DNA of 64,000 bases from Rhodospirillales bacterium (GCA_013203595.1 JABMNT010000194.1:1-64000), one strand, 5' to 3'; counted from the stretch's first letter, positions 9,697-19,678 are shown. Numbers and translations: made by a program. The notes: generated by a model from the letters alone, not told the origin.

Positions 9697-10748
9697 GTGA
9701 GCCCCAGCGGGTCAGCCAGGCGGCCCTGCAGAGCTTTATATACAACTGCCTTGTTGCCGAAGACATCCCGCCTGACGATGCCGCCGTAGTCAGCCGCCTG
9801 ATGGCGGAAGCGGATGTGAACGGGTCGGACGGGCATGGGGTATTCAGGCTCGCGCAATATATCGAACGGATCCAGGCCGGCGGCATGAACAGGCGCCCGC
9901 AGCTGACCGTGGTCAGTGAACGCGCCGCCATGGCGCTGGTTGACGGCGACAACGGGCTCGGCCACCTGGCGGTCAACAGGGCCGTCGAAATTGCCATGGA
10001 AAAAGCGGCGACAACCGGTGTCGCCTGGGCCGGGACACGGATGAGCAACCATGCCGGACCGGCTGGCCTTTATGCCCGCATGCCCCTTAGAAAGGACATG
10101 ATCGGAATTTACATGGCGGTCGGTAATGCCAACCATCTGCCGCCCTGGGGTGGCACCGACATGCTGCTCAGTACCAATCCGATCGCCGTTGCCGTGCCGA
10201 CAAAATCGGAAACACCGATCGTCCTCGACATGGCAACCACGGTGGCGGCCTATGGCAAGGTGAAAACCAAAGCGCAGCGGGGCGAACCGATGCCGGAAGG
10301 CTGGATGATCGACCGCATGGGCCAGCCGCTGACCGATCCGCAACGGGCCGATGAGGGGTTTCTACTGCCCATCGGCGGACCGAAAGGCTATGGGCTGGCG
10401 CTGATTTTCGGGCTGCTTGCGGGCACCCTGAACGGTGCCGCCTTTGGCAAGGCGGTGATCGATTTCAATGCCGATTCAAAGTCCACTACCAATACCGGGC
10501 AAATGATTATCGCGGTCTCCGTCGAGGCCTTTTGTGATGTTGATGCGTTCAAGGAAGCGGTTGACCAGGTGATTGTTGATATTCGCTCATCGCCGACCCT
10601 GCCCGGGTTCGACAGCATCCGCCTGCCGGGCGAACGGGCCCATTCGGTGCGTCTGGACAATGAAGCCAGAGGAATCCCGGTTCATGGGGCATTGCTTGAA
10701 AAGCTGCATGTGCTGGCCGACAGTCTCGGGGTTGAGCGCCTGCTTTAG
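9693..10748 (+). CDS. Ldh2/malate-lactate-type dehydrogenase
   Basis: A 351-residue member of the Ldh_2 (malate/L-lactate/ureidoglycolate/2,3-diketogulonate dehydrogenase) family, NAD(P)-dependent oxidoreductases without a Rossmann fold. DVNGSDGHGVFRLAQYIERI carries the family's catalytic His; SNHAGPAGLYA and the PKGYGLALIFGLLAGTLNGA glycine-rich part follow. It probably oxidises a 2-hydroxyacid produced by the upstream genes (inference). ATGA overlap with the DctP-like gene shows tight coupling. Its stop codon TAG is made by the TA duplication plus the first base of the MITE-like element. Confidence 0.9.
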   Translation: MSEPQRVSQAALQSFIYNCLVAEDIPPDDAAVVSRLMAEADVNGSDGHGVFRLAQYIERIQAGGMNRRPQLTVVSERAAMALVDGDNGLGHLAVNRAVEIAMEKAATTGVAWAGTRMSNHAGPAGLYARMPLRKDMIGIYMAVGNANHLPPWGGTDMLLSTNPIAVAVPTKSETPIVLDMATTVAAYGKVKTKAQRGEPMPEGWMIDRMGQPLTDPQRADEGFLLPIGGPKGYGLALIFGLLAGTLNGAAFGKAVIDFNADSKSTTNTGQMIIAVSVEAFCDVDAFKEAVDQVIVDIRSSPTLPGFDSIRLPGERAHSVRLDNEARGIPVHGALLEKLHVLADSLGVERLL

Positions 10749-10888
10749 TGCCGTTCATGTTCATATGGAAGCAGCTGAGATCGTCAAAGCGGCCCGCTTG
10801 TGATGTCCCCCATCGCTGCGCGAACTGCTCCGCAGCCTGAGGAACCGGTGCGGACGTCTCAGCGATGCCATATGAACATGAACTGCAC
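10748..10888 (+). mobile_element. MITE-like element, copy 2 (complete)
   Basis: A 141-bp element flanked by TA on both sides (10746-10747 and 10889-10890). The first 21 bases match the reverse complement of the last 21 with one mismatch (position 5), and the dyad continues imperfectly inward (GCTGAGATCGTC against GACGTCTCAGC). No gene is inside. It lies between two convergent genes, and both take their TAG stop from its ends. It is inverted relative to the copy at 1-119 and almost identical to it. IS630/Tc1-mariner affiliation is inferred from the TA duplication only. Confidence 0.85.
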
Positions 10889-11862
10889 TAGACTTTCAGG
10901 ACAATCTTGCCTGTCGCTTTGCGGCTTTGCAGCATCGCCATGGCCTTCGCCGCATCGGCCAGGTCAAAGCAGTGGGAAATATGGGGTTTCAATGCACCGG
11001 CCGCGTACCAGGCAAGCAGCTCCTCGAAGGAGTCTGCCAGCAGGGCCGGGTCAAGGGTGCGATAGGCTCCCCAGTAAAACCCGATGACGCTGAGGTTTTT
11101 GACCAGCAGTAAATTGGCCGGAACCGGGGCCACAGTGCCACTGGCAAATCCCACCACCAGAATCCGCCCGCCCTGGACCGTTGCCCGCAGAGACGCGGTA
11201 AACACATCGCCACCGACCGGATCGTAGACCGCATCAACTCCCCTGCCGGCGGTCAGCATCTTGACCCGGGCGCGAATATCCTCGGTTTTGTAATCAATCA
11301 GATGATCGGCCCCGTAGCTTTTGGCGATCTTCAGTTTGTCGGCACCACCCGCCGTCGCAATGACGGTGGCGCCCATTTTCTTGGCGATTTCCACGGCTGT
11401 CAGGCCAACCCCGCCGGCGGCGCCATGGACCAGCAGGGTTTCCCCCGCCTGCAATTTCAGCTTGTCACGCAAACCCACATGGGAGGTGCCATAGGCAATG
11501 GGGAATCCAGCCGCCGACACATAATCGAGCAGCTCGGGAATCAAGAAAACATCGGTTGCCCGGGCGACAACCTCTTCGGCAAATCCACCATAAGGAACAA
11601 CCGCCATCACCCGGTCACCCGGCTGAAACCGCGAGACATCGGGCGCCACGTCCAGCACATCGCCGGAAATTTCCAGGCCGGGGCTGAACGGAAGCTGGGG
11701 TTTAACCTGATACTCCCCTCTGATCATCAGGCTATCGGCGAAGTTCAGGCCGGCCGCACGAACAGCGATGCGCACACCTCCCGCGGTCAACACCGGCACC
11801 GGCACATCGTCCAGTTCCAACTGGTCCGGCTCGCACCAGTCCCGACAGACAATCGCCCACAT
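10888..11862 (-). CDS. NADPH:quinone oxidoreductase (MDR family)
   Basis: A 324-residue medium-chain dehydrogenase/reductase of the zinc-free quinone oxidoreductase group: an N-terminal GroES-like domain, then a Rossmann fold with HGAAGGVGLTAVEIAKKMGA. The zinc-ligand cysteines of alcohol dehydrogenases are absent. It likely reduces quinones or enoyl-type electrophiles with NADPH. Its TAG stop is provided by the right end of the MITE-like element; without the insertion the same position would read TAA. Confidence 0.9.
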   Translation of the reverse strand: MWAIVCRDWCEPDQLELDDVPVPVLTAGGVRIAVRAAGLNFADSLMIRGEYQVKPQLPFSPGLEISGDVLDVAPDVSRFQPGDRVMAVVPYGGFAEEVVARATDVFLIPELLDYVSAAGFPIAYGTSHVGLRDKLKLQAGETLLVHGAAGGVGLTAVEIAKKMGATVIATAGGADKLKIAKSYGADHLIDYKTEDIRARVKMLTAGRGVDAVYDPVGGDVFTASLRATVQGGRILVVGFASGTVAPVPANLLLVKNLSVIGFYWGAYRTLDPALLADSFEELLAWYAAGALKPHISHCFDLADAAKAMAMLQSRKATGKIVLKV

Positions 11863-11938
11863 AACGTGCTCCTTGAAATTAACCGCCTTATATCCGAGGT
11901 TAGGCGCAAGTCTCTAAATCATCCAGCGGGAATTCAAA

Positions 11939-12514
11939 ATGCGCGGTTATTTTGGCATCGGTGCCGAAGGCATCAACAAGACCATGAACGTGGGCAACCT
12001 GTTTCGCACGGCCCATGCATTTGGTGCCAGTTTCGTGTTTACCGTGGCCGCCACCTATGCCCGCGAAGAAGGTGCCAAATCCGATACCTCGGACAGTCTG
12101 GGCCATGTCCCGTTCTATTCCTTCCCCGATATCCAGACCATCCAGCTGCCGGAAAAATGCGCCCTGGTTGGCATTGAACTGACGCCCGATGCGGTGGAAC
12201 TGCCGAGCTTCCATCACCCCAGCCAGGCGGCCTATGTGCTGGGCCCGGAACGCGGCTCGATTTCCGCCAGCCTGACCGAGCGCTGTGATCACATCATCAA
12301 AATCCCCACGGCCTTTTGCGTCAACGTCGGGATTGCCGGGGCCATCGTCATGTATGACCGGATCAAGAGTCTGGGCAAATTTCCCCGTCGCCCGGCCCGG
12401 CCCGGCGGTCCGAGCCGCTTCGATGCGCTGCCAGCCCATCAACACGGCGAACAGGTTATCCGTTCCAAAATGGCGGCTTTCCGTGACACCCCGCCAGAAG
12501 GATATAACGATTGA
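11939..12514 (+). CDS. SpoU/TrmH-family RNA methyltransferase
   Basis: A 191-residue SPOUT methyltransferase that transfers methyl from SAM to a ribose 2'-O of tRNA or rRNA. The three family motifs are visible: motif 1 NVGNLFRTAHAFGA, motif 2 YVLGPERGSIS, motif 3 IPTAFCVNVGIAGAIVMYDR. There is no N-terminal substrate-binding extension, so it is the minimal form, as in TrmL-like or uncharacterised alphaproteobacterial proteins. Target nucleotide is unknown. The next gene's TTG overlaps its TGA stop. Confidence 0.88.
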   Translation: MRGYFGIGAEGINKTMNVGNLFRTAHAFGASFVFTVAATYAREEGAKSDTSDSLGHVPFYSFPDIQTIQLPEKCALVGIELTPDAVELPSFHHPSQAAYVLGPERGSISASLTERCDHIIKIPTAFCVNVGIAGAIVMYDRIKSLGKFPRRPARPGGPSRFDALPAHQHGEQVIRSKMAAFRDTPPEGYND

Positions 12515-14136
12515 CCCGCGACCTGTTTCCCCTGGCTGCCCTGCGCGCGGTCACCGCCCGATCCTGGCTGATCCTTCTGCTTTTGCCATGCCTTCATCTG
12601 GTTTCCCTGTTGGTCCTGCGCGCCCATGCCGGTCCGTTCTGGATGTGGTCAAATCTGGACCCCGATTACTGGTATTTGCTCGATTCGCTGAACATGATCA
12701 ACCTGCACTGGCCGGTCCATATTGCCCATCCCGGCACACCGGTGCAGTTGCTGGGTGCGGTGCTCATTCGGATCATCCATCCCCTGTCCTCGGCGGACCA
12801 GATTACAGATCTGGTGCTGGCAAACCCGGAAACCTACCTGCACCTGATTTCCGCCGTGCTGATCGTCGTCAATACGGCAGCCTTGGTGTTTGTCGGCCTG
12901 TGCGGCTATCTGCTGTTCAACGACCGGCTTGCTGTCGTCTTATTACAACTGGCACCGTTCATTTCCACCCTGAGTATCAAATGGCTGACCCATGTGGCGC
13001 CCGAACCGCTGTTGATCACCGTTGTCCTGATCCTCGGCGGCGTCGCCCTGCTGGCCCTGCGACCGGGAAGTCTGGCGCAAAACCGCCTGACCTATGCCCT
13101 GGTCTTTGGCCTCCTTGCCGGTTTCGGGATGGCCACCAAAATCACCTCCGTCGGTATTTATTTCCTGCCGGTATTTCTGTTGTGGAGTCCGCGCGCACTG
13201 GCCACCTATGCCGCCGCAGGTCTTGTATCAATGCTGCTGTTCACCCTTCCCGCAGCCGGTTCCTACGGTGCGTTCATGGATCATCTCACCGCCATTTTCG
13301 GCGGCGGCGCCGCGTTGGGTGATATTGAGAAACCGGTTATGGACATCGCCGACTATTCGAGACAACTGCTCCGGGTGTCCAGCCGTCCGGCTTTTTTTGT
13401 GGTGTTTTTCGTCTCTCTTTCGCTGATTGGTTATCTGGGGTTCCAGGCAAAATTTCGGGCCAGGCCGTTTCCCCTGGCGGCGCGCCTGCTGGCCGGACTG
13501 TGCCTTGCCGATCTGGTTCAGGCCCTGATTGTCGCCAAACACCCGTCGGGCCATTACATGATCCCGGTGCTTGTGCTCAGCGCATTGGGCATCACCCTGA
13601 TCTATCGAACCCTCATGGAAACGATGGCCGCCTCGAACTCATCATCCAGGCCCGTTTACGGTATCTTCGGGCTGGTCGGAGCCGGTCTCATCGTCGCCCA
13701 GTCACTGGCCATGGTGAAACTGGACCGGCAGTTTGTGGAACGTGCCACCGTAGCCACAAGCCTGAATGACGACCGGTTTGACAAATGTGCCCGCATTTAC
13801 TTCTGGTCCGCTGCCAGCCCCTCCTATGCCCTGCAACTGGGCAGTCACATGGTTGGAAATCCCTTTGCCGAGGCACTGACGAGAAGCCGGCCGGCGAACG
13901 ACTACTGGTTTGAAATTATGGGCAAGGAATTCCGCAACTGGAGCGGCCCGCAGGACATTGAAAAAATTGCCGCATCCCGGCCCTGCCTGTATGCGCGGGG
14001 ATACTATCCAGGGCATATCCTGCCCACACTGAAAGCCCTGTTGCCCAACCATTCGTTCAGTCGTGAATGTTCGCCCGGCGGCGATCACGAGACACTTCTG
14101 ACCTCTGGTGTCAATTGTCAGGGCGACCTGGAATAG
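12511..14136 (+). CDS. Polytopic membrane protein, possible GT-C glycosyltransferase
   Basis: A 541-residue protein with about ten transmembrane helices in the first 410 residues and a soluble C-terminal part of about 130. The first outer loop carries NLDPDYWYLLDSL, an acidic DxD-like pair placed as in GT-C enzymes of the ArnT/PMT type, followed by HPGTPVQLLGA. This supports a lipid-linked sugar transferase, but I do not recognise a specific family. Start is TTG at 12511, with AGAAGGA 9-14 bases upstream, overlapping the previous stop (TTGA). Nothing around it indicates the acceptor. Confidence 0.65.
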   Translation: MTRDLFPLAALRAVTARSWLILLLLPCLHLVSLLVLRAHAGPFWMWSNLDPDYWYLLDSLNMINLHWPVHIAHPGTPVQLLGAVLIRIIHPLSSADQITDLVLANPETYLHLISAVLIVVNTAALVFVGLCGYLLFNDRLAVVLLQLAPFISTLSIKWLTHVAPEPLLITVVLILGGVALLALRPGSLAQNRLTYALVFGLLAGFGMATKITSVGIYFLPVFLLWSPRALATYAAAGLVSMLLFTLPAAGSYGAFMDHLTAIFGGGAALGDIEKPVMDIADYSRQLLRVSSRPAFFVVFFVSLSLIGYLGFQAKFRARPFPLAARLLAGLCLADLVQALIVAKHPSGHYMIPVLVLSALGITLIYRTLMETMAASNSSSRPVYGIFGLVGAGLIVAQSLAMVKLDRQFVERATVATSLNDDRFDKCARIYFWSAASPSYALQLGSHMVGNPFAEALTRSRPANDYWFEIMGKEFRNWSGPQDIEKIAASRPCLYARGYYPGHILPTLKALLPNHSFSRECSPGGDHETLLTSGVNCQGDLE

Positions 14137-14313
14137 GATGCCGCAGCCATTTCAGAACCGCTCTTCCGTCGGGCACCGGCCGGCGGGCATTGGCCTCGGG
14201 GAAATTCCCGCAGCACCTGGCGTCGATAATAAAATAGCCATTTTCAGTCAAACTCTCTAAGCTGCTGCTCTCCCGGTCTTGCAATAAATGGAATACGTGG
14301 ATATTCAGTCAGG

Positions 14314-16845
14314 ATGCCTAAAAACAACAAAAGCCCAGCCGATGATGTCGCATCGGCCCATAAAAGAATTCTGGAGCTTGAGGCGACATGCGCCGCATTG
14401 CGCAATGATCTCGCCAACCTGCGCGACGAAAAGGGCCTGGCCCGCGACCTGGAGCAGACCAAGGCGCTGCTTCAGCAAACCCATGACGAGCATCGTTTCA
14501 TTTTTGACAGCAGCCCGTTTGGGGTTTCGATCATCCCCACGCAAAACCCCAACCAGCGGCTTTTCGTAAACCGGCGGATGGCTGAATTGTTCGGCTACGA
14601 ATCCGTCGATGAAATGCTGCACGATTCAGCAGCGGACAGTTATGTGAACCCCGAGGATCTGGCGCGCCTGAGAAACTCCGGCACCGGCGCCCAGTTCCTC
14701 TCAGAAATGGACACCGAGCGCTATCGCAAGGACGGGTCGCGCTGGTGGTGCCGGCTGATTCGCCGGCCCGCCACTTTTGAAGGCCAGGATGTGATTGTCG
14801 CCTGGCATGCGGACATAACGGTACGAAAAATAGCCCAGGATAACCTGAAGGCCAGCGAGGCCCGATATGCATCCGTGGTCGACAGTCAGTCCGAGTTTAT
14901 CACCCGGTTCAGGCCCGATGGAACCTATAGCTTTGTCAACGAGGCCTTTTGCGGGTTTACCGGAAAATCTGAACAGGAGATCTTGAAGGGTTCGGTTTTT
15001 GATCATATCCCCGGCCCGGAAATCGAGCGGATTAAAGCCCATTACACCTCCTTTTCAGCAGATACCCCTGTTCAGGAAAGCGACATAAAGTTACCTCGCC
15101 ACGATGGCGAACTGCGCGATATCGAATGGCGCGACACGGCCTATTTCGATGCCCAGGGTGAGATCACCGAGTTCCAGTCCGTGGCCCGCGATGTTACGGA
15201 ACAAAGGTTGGCCAGAAGCGCCCTGGAGCTTGCCAAACAGCAGGCCCAGGAAGCCAACATGGCCAAATCCAGCTTCCTCGCCACCATGAGTCACGAAATA
15301 CGCACCCCCCTCAATGGCGTTCTCGGGCTGGCCCAGCTATTGGGTGCGTCACACCTCGATGACGATCAGCGCATGAAAGTGGACACCATCCTTTCCTCCG
15401 GACAAACCCTGCTGGCGATCATCAACGATGTGCTCGATATGAGTAAAATCGAGGCCGGCGGACTGGAATTTGAAGAAATGGTTTTCAGCCTGCAGGATCT
15501 GGTGGCAACCGTGGCGACACCGTTCCAAAGCCTGGCCGATGACAGAGGGCTGAAGTTGCGGGTAAGCAATTTGTTAAAAACCGATACGCTGCTTGTCGGC
15601 GATCCGGTTCGCCTGCGCCAGATTCTCTGGAATCTGCTGAGCAATGCGATCAAGTTCACATCGAAGGGCGGCGTGACTCTGACCATCAGCGAAGGCGACA
15701 CCGGCGGCGACACGATTGTGCACGAAAAGGACTGTATTCTGAATTTCGCGGTCCAGGATTCCGGGACTGGAATTGATGCGGATCGTGTCGACTCCATATT
15801 TGACGCCTTCACCCAGGAAGACAACTCGATCACCCGAAAATTTGGCGGCACCGGTCTCGGCCTCTCCATTGTCAAACAACTGGCTGAACTGATGGGGGGA
15901 TCGATCCACGTAAAAAGCGAACTTGATGTCGGGACCGTGTTTGTTGTCAATCTGCCCTTCTTCAGGGCGACGCCGACCCAGACAGGCAATTTCCTGACAG
16001 CGCAGCGAGACGATGATGTAAGCACCATGCCGGCCATGAACGTCATTGTCGCGGAAGACAATGCCGTCAATGCGCTGATCGCCAGGGAATTTCTCATAAA
16101 ATTCGGCCATCGGGTCAAGCAGGCCGAGAATGGCAAAATCGCCGTTCAACTGGCCGCAGAAAACTGGGCCGACATTATTCTCATGGACATTCATATGCCG
16201 GAAATGGATGGAATTGAAGCAACGCAAATCATCCGTGCCACCGCGACCGGTGCCCTGTTGCCAATTATCGGTCTCACGGCGGAAGCCTTTTCCGAACGGC
16301 ACGCCCTGTTTCGTCAGGCCGGAATGAACGATGTGCTGACCAAACCCTTCACCGAGAAGCAGCTGGCCCAGATGCTGAGCAAGTATACAGCGAAGGCAGG
16401 CCGTCCGGTACCCGCAGGCGAGGCATCGGCGCCAGCGCCGACCACCCTTTCCCCTGGCCTGGAGACGGAACCGGCCACCGGGGGCGGCACAGATGCCCGG
16501 TCTCTCGACGGCGATCTCAGCCCCATCGGCGATGATGACCAGTTGTCCCAGCTCGGCGAGCAGATGGGCCCGGAGCTGCTGGCCACCCTACTCGGTCAGG
16601 CAAAAACCTCCCTGCAAACCCGAATGCATGACCTGCGAACCGCGCTCCACGATGGCGATGCGGAACGCATCACAGAAGCCGCCCATTCCATAAAGGGATC
16701 ATCTGGGTCACTCTTTGCAGTACGGGTATCGGAACTGGCTGCAGCGATCGAAGCCGATCCATCAGATTTCACCGTGATTAAAACCAGAATGCCAGAGCTT
16801 GAAGAGGCGGCCAGAGACACCATCTCCTGGTGGGCAGGCAAATAA
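14314..16845 (+). CDS. Hybrid sensor histidine kinase (PAS-PAS-HisKA-HATPase-REC-HPt)
   Basis: An 843-residue cytoplasmic kinase with no membrane helix. Order: a coiled coil (about 10-45), PAS 1 (about 50-175), PAS 2 with PAC (about 185-310), HisKA with phospho-His327 (TMSHEIRTPLNG), HATPase with N box near 440 (NLLSNAIKF) and G box near 511 (GGTGLGLSIV), receiver with Asp625 (LMDIHMPEMDG), a Pro-rich linker and an HPt with His791 (AAHSIKGSSGSL). It can thus run a full phosphorelay up to an external regulator. No output gene is adjacent; the closest lone receiver is at 6206-6556 and no link is shown. Confidence 0.93.
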   Translation: MPKNNKSPADDVASAHKRILELEATCAALRNDLANLRDEKGLARDLEQTKALLQQTHDEHRFIFDSSPFGVSIIPTQNPNQRLFVNRRMAELFGYESVDEMLHDSAADSYVNPEDLARLRNSGTGAQFLSEMDTERYRKDGSRWWCRLIRRPATFEGQDVIVAWHADITVRKIAQDNLKASEARYASVVDSQSEFITRFRPDGTYSFVNEAFCGFTGKSEQEILKGSVFDHIPGPEIERIKAHYTSFSADTPVQESDIKLPRHDGELRDIEWRDTAYFDAQGEITEFQSVARDVTEQRLARSALELAKQQAQEANMAKSSFLATMSHEIRTPLNGVLGLAQLLGASHLDDDQRMKVDTILSSGQTLLAIINDVLDMSKIEAGGLEFEEMVFSLQDLVATVATPFQSLADDRGLKLRVSNLLKTDTLLVGDPVRLRQILWNLLSNAIKFTSKGGVTLTISEGDTGGDTIVHEKDCILNFAVQDSGTGIDADRVDSIFDAFTQEDNSITRKFGGTGLGLSIVKQLAELMGGSIHVKSELDVGTVFVVNLPFFRATPTQTGNFLTAQRDDDVSTMPAMNVIVAEDNAVNALIAREFLIKFGHRVKQAENGKIAVQLAAENWADIILMDIHMPEMDGIEATQIIRATATGALLPIIGLTAEAFSERHALFRQAGMNDVLTKPFTEKQLAQMLSKYTAKAGRPVPAGEASAPAPTTLSPGLETEPATGGGTDARSLDGDLSPIGDDDQLSQLGEQMGPELLATLLGQAKTSLQTRMHDLRTALHDGDAERITEAAHSIKGSSGSLFAVRVSELAAAIEADPSDFTVIKTRMPELEEAARDTISWWAGK

Positions 16846-16850
16846 GGCTG

Positions 16851-16880
16851 CCGTCCTGTTTACATCTGAGGGACGGTTTT
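16851..16880 (+). terminator. Terminator after the hybrid kinase gene
   Basis: CCGTCC (16851-16856) pairs with GGACGG (16871-16876) and is followed by TTTT. It sits directly after the kinase stop, in a 56-bp convergent gap. The stem is short and the loop 14 bases, so strength is moderate. Confidence 0.5.
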
Positions 16881-16901
16881 GGGCTGGTCAGGGCAAAGGC
16901 A

Positions 16902-17915
16902 CTAACCGCGCCAGCCGTCCGCCAGCCGGATCTCTCCGGCCACCAGGCCGGCGGCATTTTTGACCGGCGTCGCCAGGTGGGCGACGACCGTCACCTGCGC
17001 CGCCTCATCGAGGCCGCCCAACAGGTCGAGAATATTTGCCGTTGCCACATCCGTGGCCCGCTTTGTGCCATCTTCACATTTGACGGCAATCCCGTAACCG
17101 CTTTTCAGAAAAATCCCCACATGCACACCCTCTGCCCCGGTTTTTGTGACAAACCGGCCTTTTCCCACCGTCATCAGATGGGTATCAAACCGGTTCTGGC
17201 CTGCGACATTGTAGGGATGAGCGGCCATTGCCGCTGTCAGGCGTCGGCTCGCCTGTGCCCGCGCTATGGTCAGGCCGTCCGGCGCCGCCATACGGGCAGA
17301 CGCCAGCGCCAGTGCCGACAGGGGCATGGCGATAACCGGGATTCCGCAGCCATCGATGCCGGTCGGGCTGTTTGATAGATCGCAGTCACCCATTTCGCCC
17401 AGCACCTGGATCAGGCGCTGCTGCACCGGATGCTCAGGGGCGATGTAGTTTTGCAGGGGCTCTGCGCAATGATGCGCCGTCGATAAAAACCCGCAATGTT
17501 TGCCGGAACAGTTGTTGTGCGCATTTGTGATCACCTGATGATCACGCAATTGCGCATAAAGCGACGTTTCCTCATGGGAATAATGGCCGACACATTCGAG
17601 GTCTTCATGGGTCAAGCCAAGGCGGGCGAGCCAGGTGTTGGCCAGTTGCGCATGATGGGTCTCGCCATTATGCGAGGCGCAGGCAAAGGCCAGTTCCTGG
17701 GTGCTGGCAGAGACCGCGTCGGCGGCGCCGGTCTCGATAAACGGCAGCGCCTGCAGCGGTTTTATGGCCGAGCGCGGATAGATCGACATATCCAGATCTC
17801 CCCAGCCATGGACAACCGATCCTCTGGCATCACAGACCAGGGCATGGACCCGGTGGCGGCTTTCGACCATACCACCACGGGTGACTTCGACAATTAACGG
17901 ATTTTTATCTATCAT
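16902..17915 (-). CDS. L-asparaginase, Rhizobium etli type
   Basis: A 337-residue protein of the Asparaginase_II family typified by the R. etli enzyme, unrelated in sequence to the E. coli AnsA/AnsB fold. It hydrolyses asparagine to aspartate and ammonia. Conserved stretches include RSAIKPLQALPF, FACASHNGE and NNCSGKHCGF (Ser-Lys active-site region and zinc-binding Cys), plus GIDGCGIP. No signal peptide, so cytoplasmic. Convergent with the hybrid kinase and divergent from the IalB gene. Confidence 0.9.
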   Translation of the reverse strand: MIDKNPLIVEVTRGGMVESRHRVHALVCDARGSVVHGWGDLDMSIYPRSAIKPLQALPFIETGAADAVSASTQELAFACASHNGETHHAQLANTWLARLGLTHEDLECVGHYSHEETSLYAQLRDHQVITNAHNNCSGKHCGFLSTAHHCAEPLQNYIAPEHPVQQRLIQVLGEMGDCDLSNSPTGIDGCGIPVIAMPLSALALASARMAAPDGLTIARAQASRRLTAAMAAHPYNVAGQNRFDTHLMTVGKGRFVTKTGAEGVHVGIFLKSGYGIAVKCEDGTKRATDVATANILDLLGGLDEAAQVTVVAHLATPVKNAAGLVAGEIRLADGWRG

Positions 17916-17977
17916 TTGTTATCTCTGACATCACAACAATGCCTTGGCAAGGCCACATTCAGGATATAAAAACCCCC

Positions 17978-18493
17978 ATGGTCACGATACGTCATTTCCC
18001 CCGGTTTTTCCTCCTGATCGCCGCCGTTTTCGGCTTCGGCGCAGCCGGCCACGCAGAGCAGCCTCTGGGCAGCTTCGGCGACTGGGACACGTTTACCGAA
18101 CGGGAAGGCAAAAATCTGATTTGCTATATGGCATCAGAAGCCACCAAGGCGCGCGGCGACTATACCAAGCGCGGCCGCACCTATATCATGGTCACCCACC
18201 GTCCGGCGGAAAAAAGCAGCAATGTGGTCAGTGTCGAGGCCGGTTATGCCTACAAGACCGACAGTGAAGTTGAAATCGACATCGGCAAGGATAATTTCAA
18301 ACTTTTCACCGCGGGTTCAACGGCTTTCGCCTACGATTCGAAAGCCGACGACACGTTGATCAAGGCCATGATTCGGGGCGCAGGCATGACCGTCAAGGGC
18401 CTGTCTCAGCGTGATACCCTGACCACGGACACCTATTCCCTGAAGGGATTTACGGCCGCATACAAAGCCATCAGCGCTGCCTGCAAGGTCTGA
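17978..18493 (+). CDS. Invasion-associated locus B (IalB) family protein
   Basis: About 171 residues from the ATG at 17978, which I prefer because it directly precedes a good signal peptide (basic MVTIRHFPR, hydrophobic core, cleavage near GHA-EQ). The mature part starts with the family's SFGDW segment and ends in AACKV; Cys in LICYMAS and the C-terminal Cys probably form a disulfide. IalB-type proteins are periplasmic or envelope proteins named after Bartonella invasion but widespread in non-pathogenic alphaproteobacteria; function is unknown. Confidence 0.85.
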   Translation: MVTIRHFPRFFLLIAAVFGFGAAGHAEQPLGSFGDWDTFTEREGKNLICYMASEATKARGDYTKRGRTYIMVTHRPAEKSSNVVSVEAGYAYKTDSEVEIDIGKDNFKLFTAGSTAFAYDSKADDTLIKAMIRGAGMTVKGLSQRDTLTTDTYSLKGFTAAYKAISAACKV

Positions 18494-18568
18494 AGCTTCC
18501 CGGTTTCTGTCCGATTTTTCATTTTTTCCTTTTGCCGGACCACACGAAGTGCCATATGACGCGGTAGC

Positions 18569-19678
18569 ATGACAGGTCTTTACAAAAATTTAGTCGGATT
18601 AAGTCGCCAGCAACTGGCGGACGAAATGCTGGTGATCGGCGAGCAGCCGTTTCGTGCCAAACAATTGTGGCACTGGATCTACCACCAAGGCGAAACCGAC
18701 TTTGAGCTGATGACCAGCATCGGCAAGCCTTTGCGTGAAAAGCTTCAGGCCGCCTATGAAGTGCGCAAGCCCGCGGTCAGTCTGGAACAGACCTCGAGCG
18801 ACCGGACCCGTAAATGGCTGGTCAAACTGGAAGACGGCAACGAGGTCGAAACGGTCTATATCCCGGAAGAGGACCGCGGCGCCATCTGCATGTCATCGCA
18901 GATCGGCTGCACCCTGACCTGCACCTTCTGCCATACCGGCACCCAGCGCCTGGTCCGCAACCTGACGCCGGCCGAGATTGTCGGCCAGTTCATGGTCGCC
19001 CGCGATTCCTACGGCGAATGGCCAACCCCGACCGATGGCGGGCGGATGATCTCGAACATCGTCATGATGGGTATGGGCGAGCCGCTGTTCAACTACGACA
19101 ATGTGGCAACGGCCCTTAAAATCATCATGGACGGCGAGGGCATCGCGCTGTCGAAACGCCGGATTACCCTGTCAACGTCGGGCGTGGTTCCCGAGATCGA
19201 AAGATGCGGCCGGGATCTGGGCGTCAATCTGGCAATCAGCCTGCATGCCGTGCGCGACGAGTTGCGCGATGTGCTGGTGCCGATCAACAAAAAATATCCG
19301 TTGGTGGAACTGCTCAACGCATGCCGCACCTATCCGGGATCCAACAACGCCCGGCGCATTACCTTTGAATATGTCATGTTGGACGGCATCAACGACAGCG
19401 CCGCCGATGCCCGGGAACTGCTCCGGCTGATCAAGGGTATTCCGGCAAAGTTCAATCTGATCCCGTTTAATCCCTGGCCGGGATCCGCCTATGAATGCTC
19501 AAAACCCCATACCATCCGCAGGTTTTCCGAGATTCTGCTGGATGGTGGTTATTCGGCCCCCATACGGGTGCCAAGAGGGCGCGATATCATGGCCGCCTGC
19601 GGCCAGTTGAAGTCGGAAAGCCAGCGCCTGAAAAGGGCCGCGCGCACGGCAATGCCGGAACAGCCCGCAGGGCTTTAG
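18569..19678 (+). CDS. rlmN: Dual-specificity 23S rRNA/tRNA (adenine-C2) methyltransferase
   Basis: A 369-residue radical SAM enzyme that methylates C2 of A2503 in 23S rRNA and A37 of some tRNAs. The iron-sulfur motif C-x3-C-x2-C is at Cys114, Cys118 and Cys121 (CTLTCTFC). The second, methyl-carrying Cys is Cys344 in AACGQL near the C-terminus, as required for the RlmN mechanism. N-terminal [14 protein letters not shown] is typical. Length is normal. It stands alone between IalB and a convergent PLP enzyme. Confidence 0.95.
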   Translation: MTGLYKNLVGLSRQQLADEMLVIGEQPFRAKQLWHWIYHQGETDFELMTSIGKPLREKLQAAYEVRKPAVSLEQTSSDRTRKWLVKLEDGNEVETVYIPEEDRGAICMSSQIGCTLTCTFCHTGTQRLVRNLTPAEIVGQFMVARDSYGEWPTPTDGGRMISNIVMMGMGEPLFNYDNVATALKIIMDGEGIALSKRRITLSTSGVVPEIERCGRDLGVNLAISLHAVRDELRDVLVPINKKYPLVELLNACRTYPGSNNARRITFEYVMLDGINDSAADARELLRLIKGIPAKFNLIPFNPWPGSAYECSKPHTIRRFSEILLDGGYSAPIRVPRGRDIMAACGQLKSESQRLKRAARTAMPEQPAGL

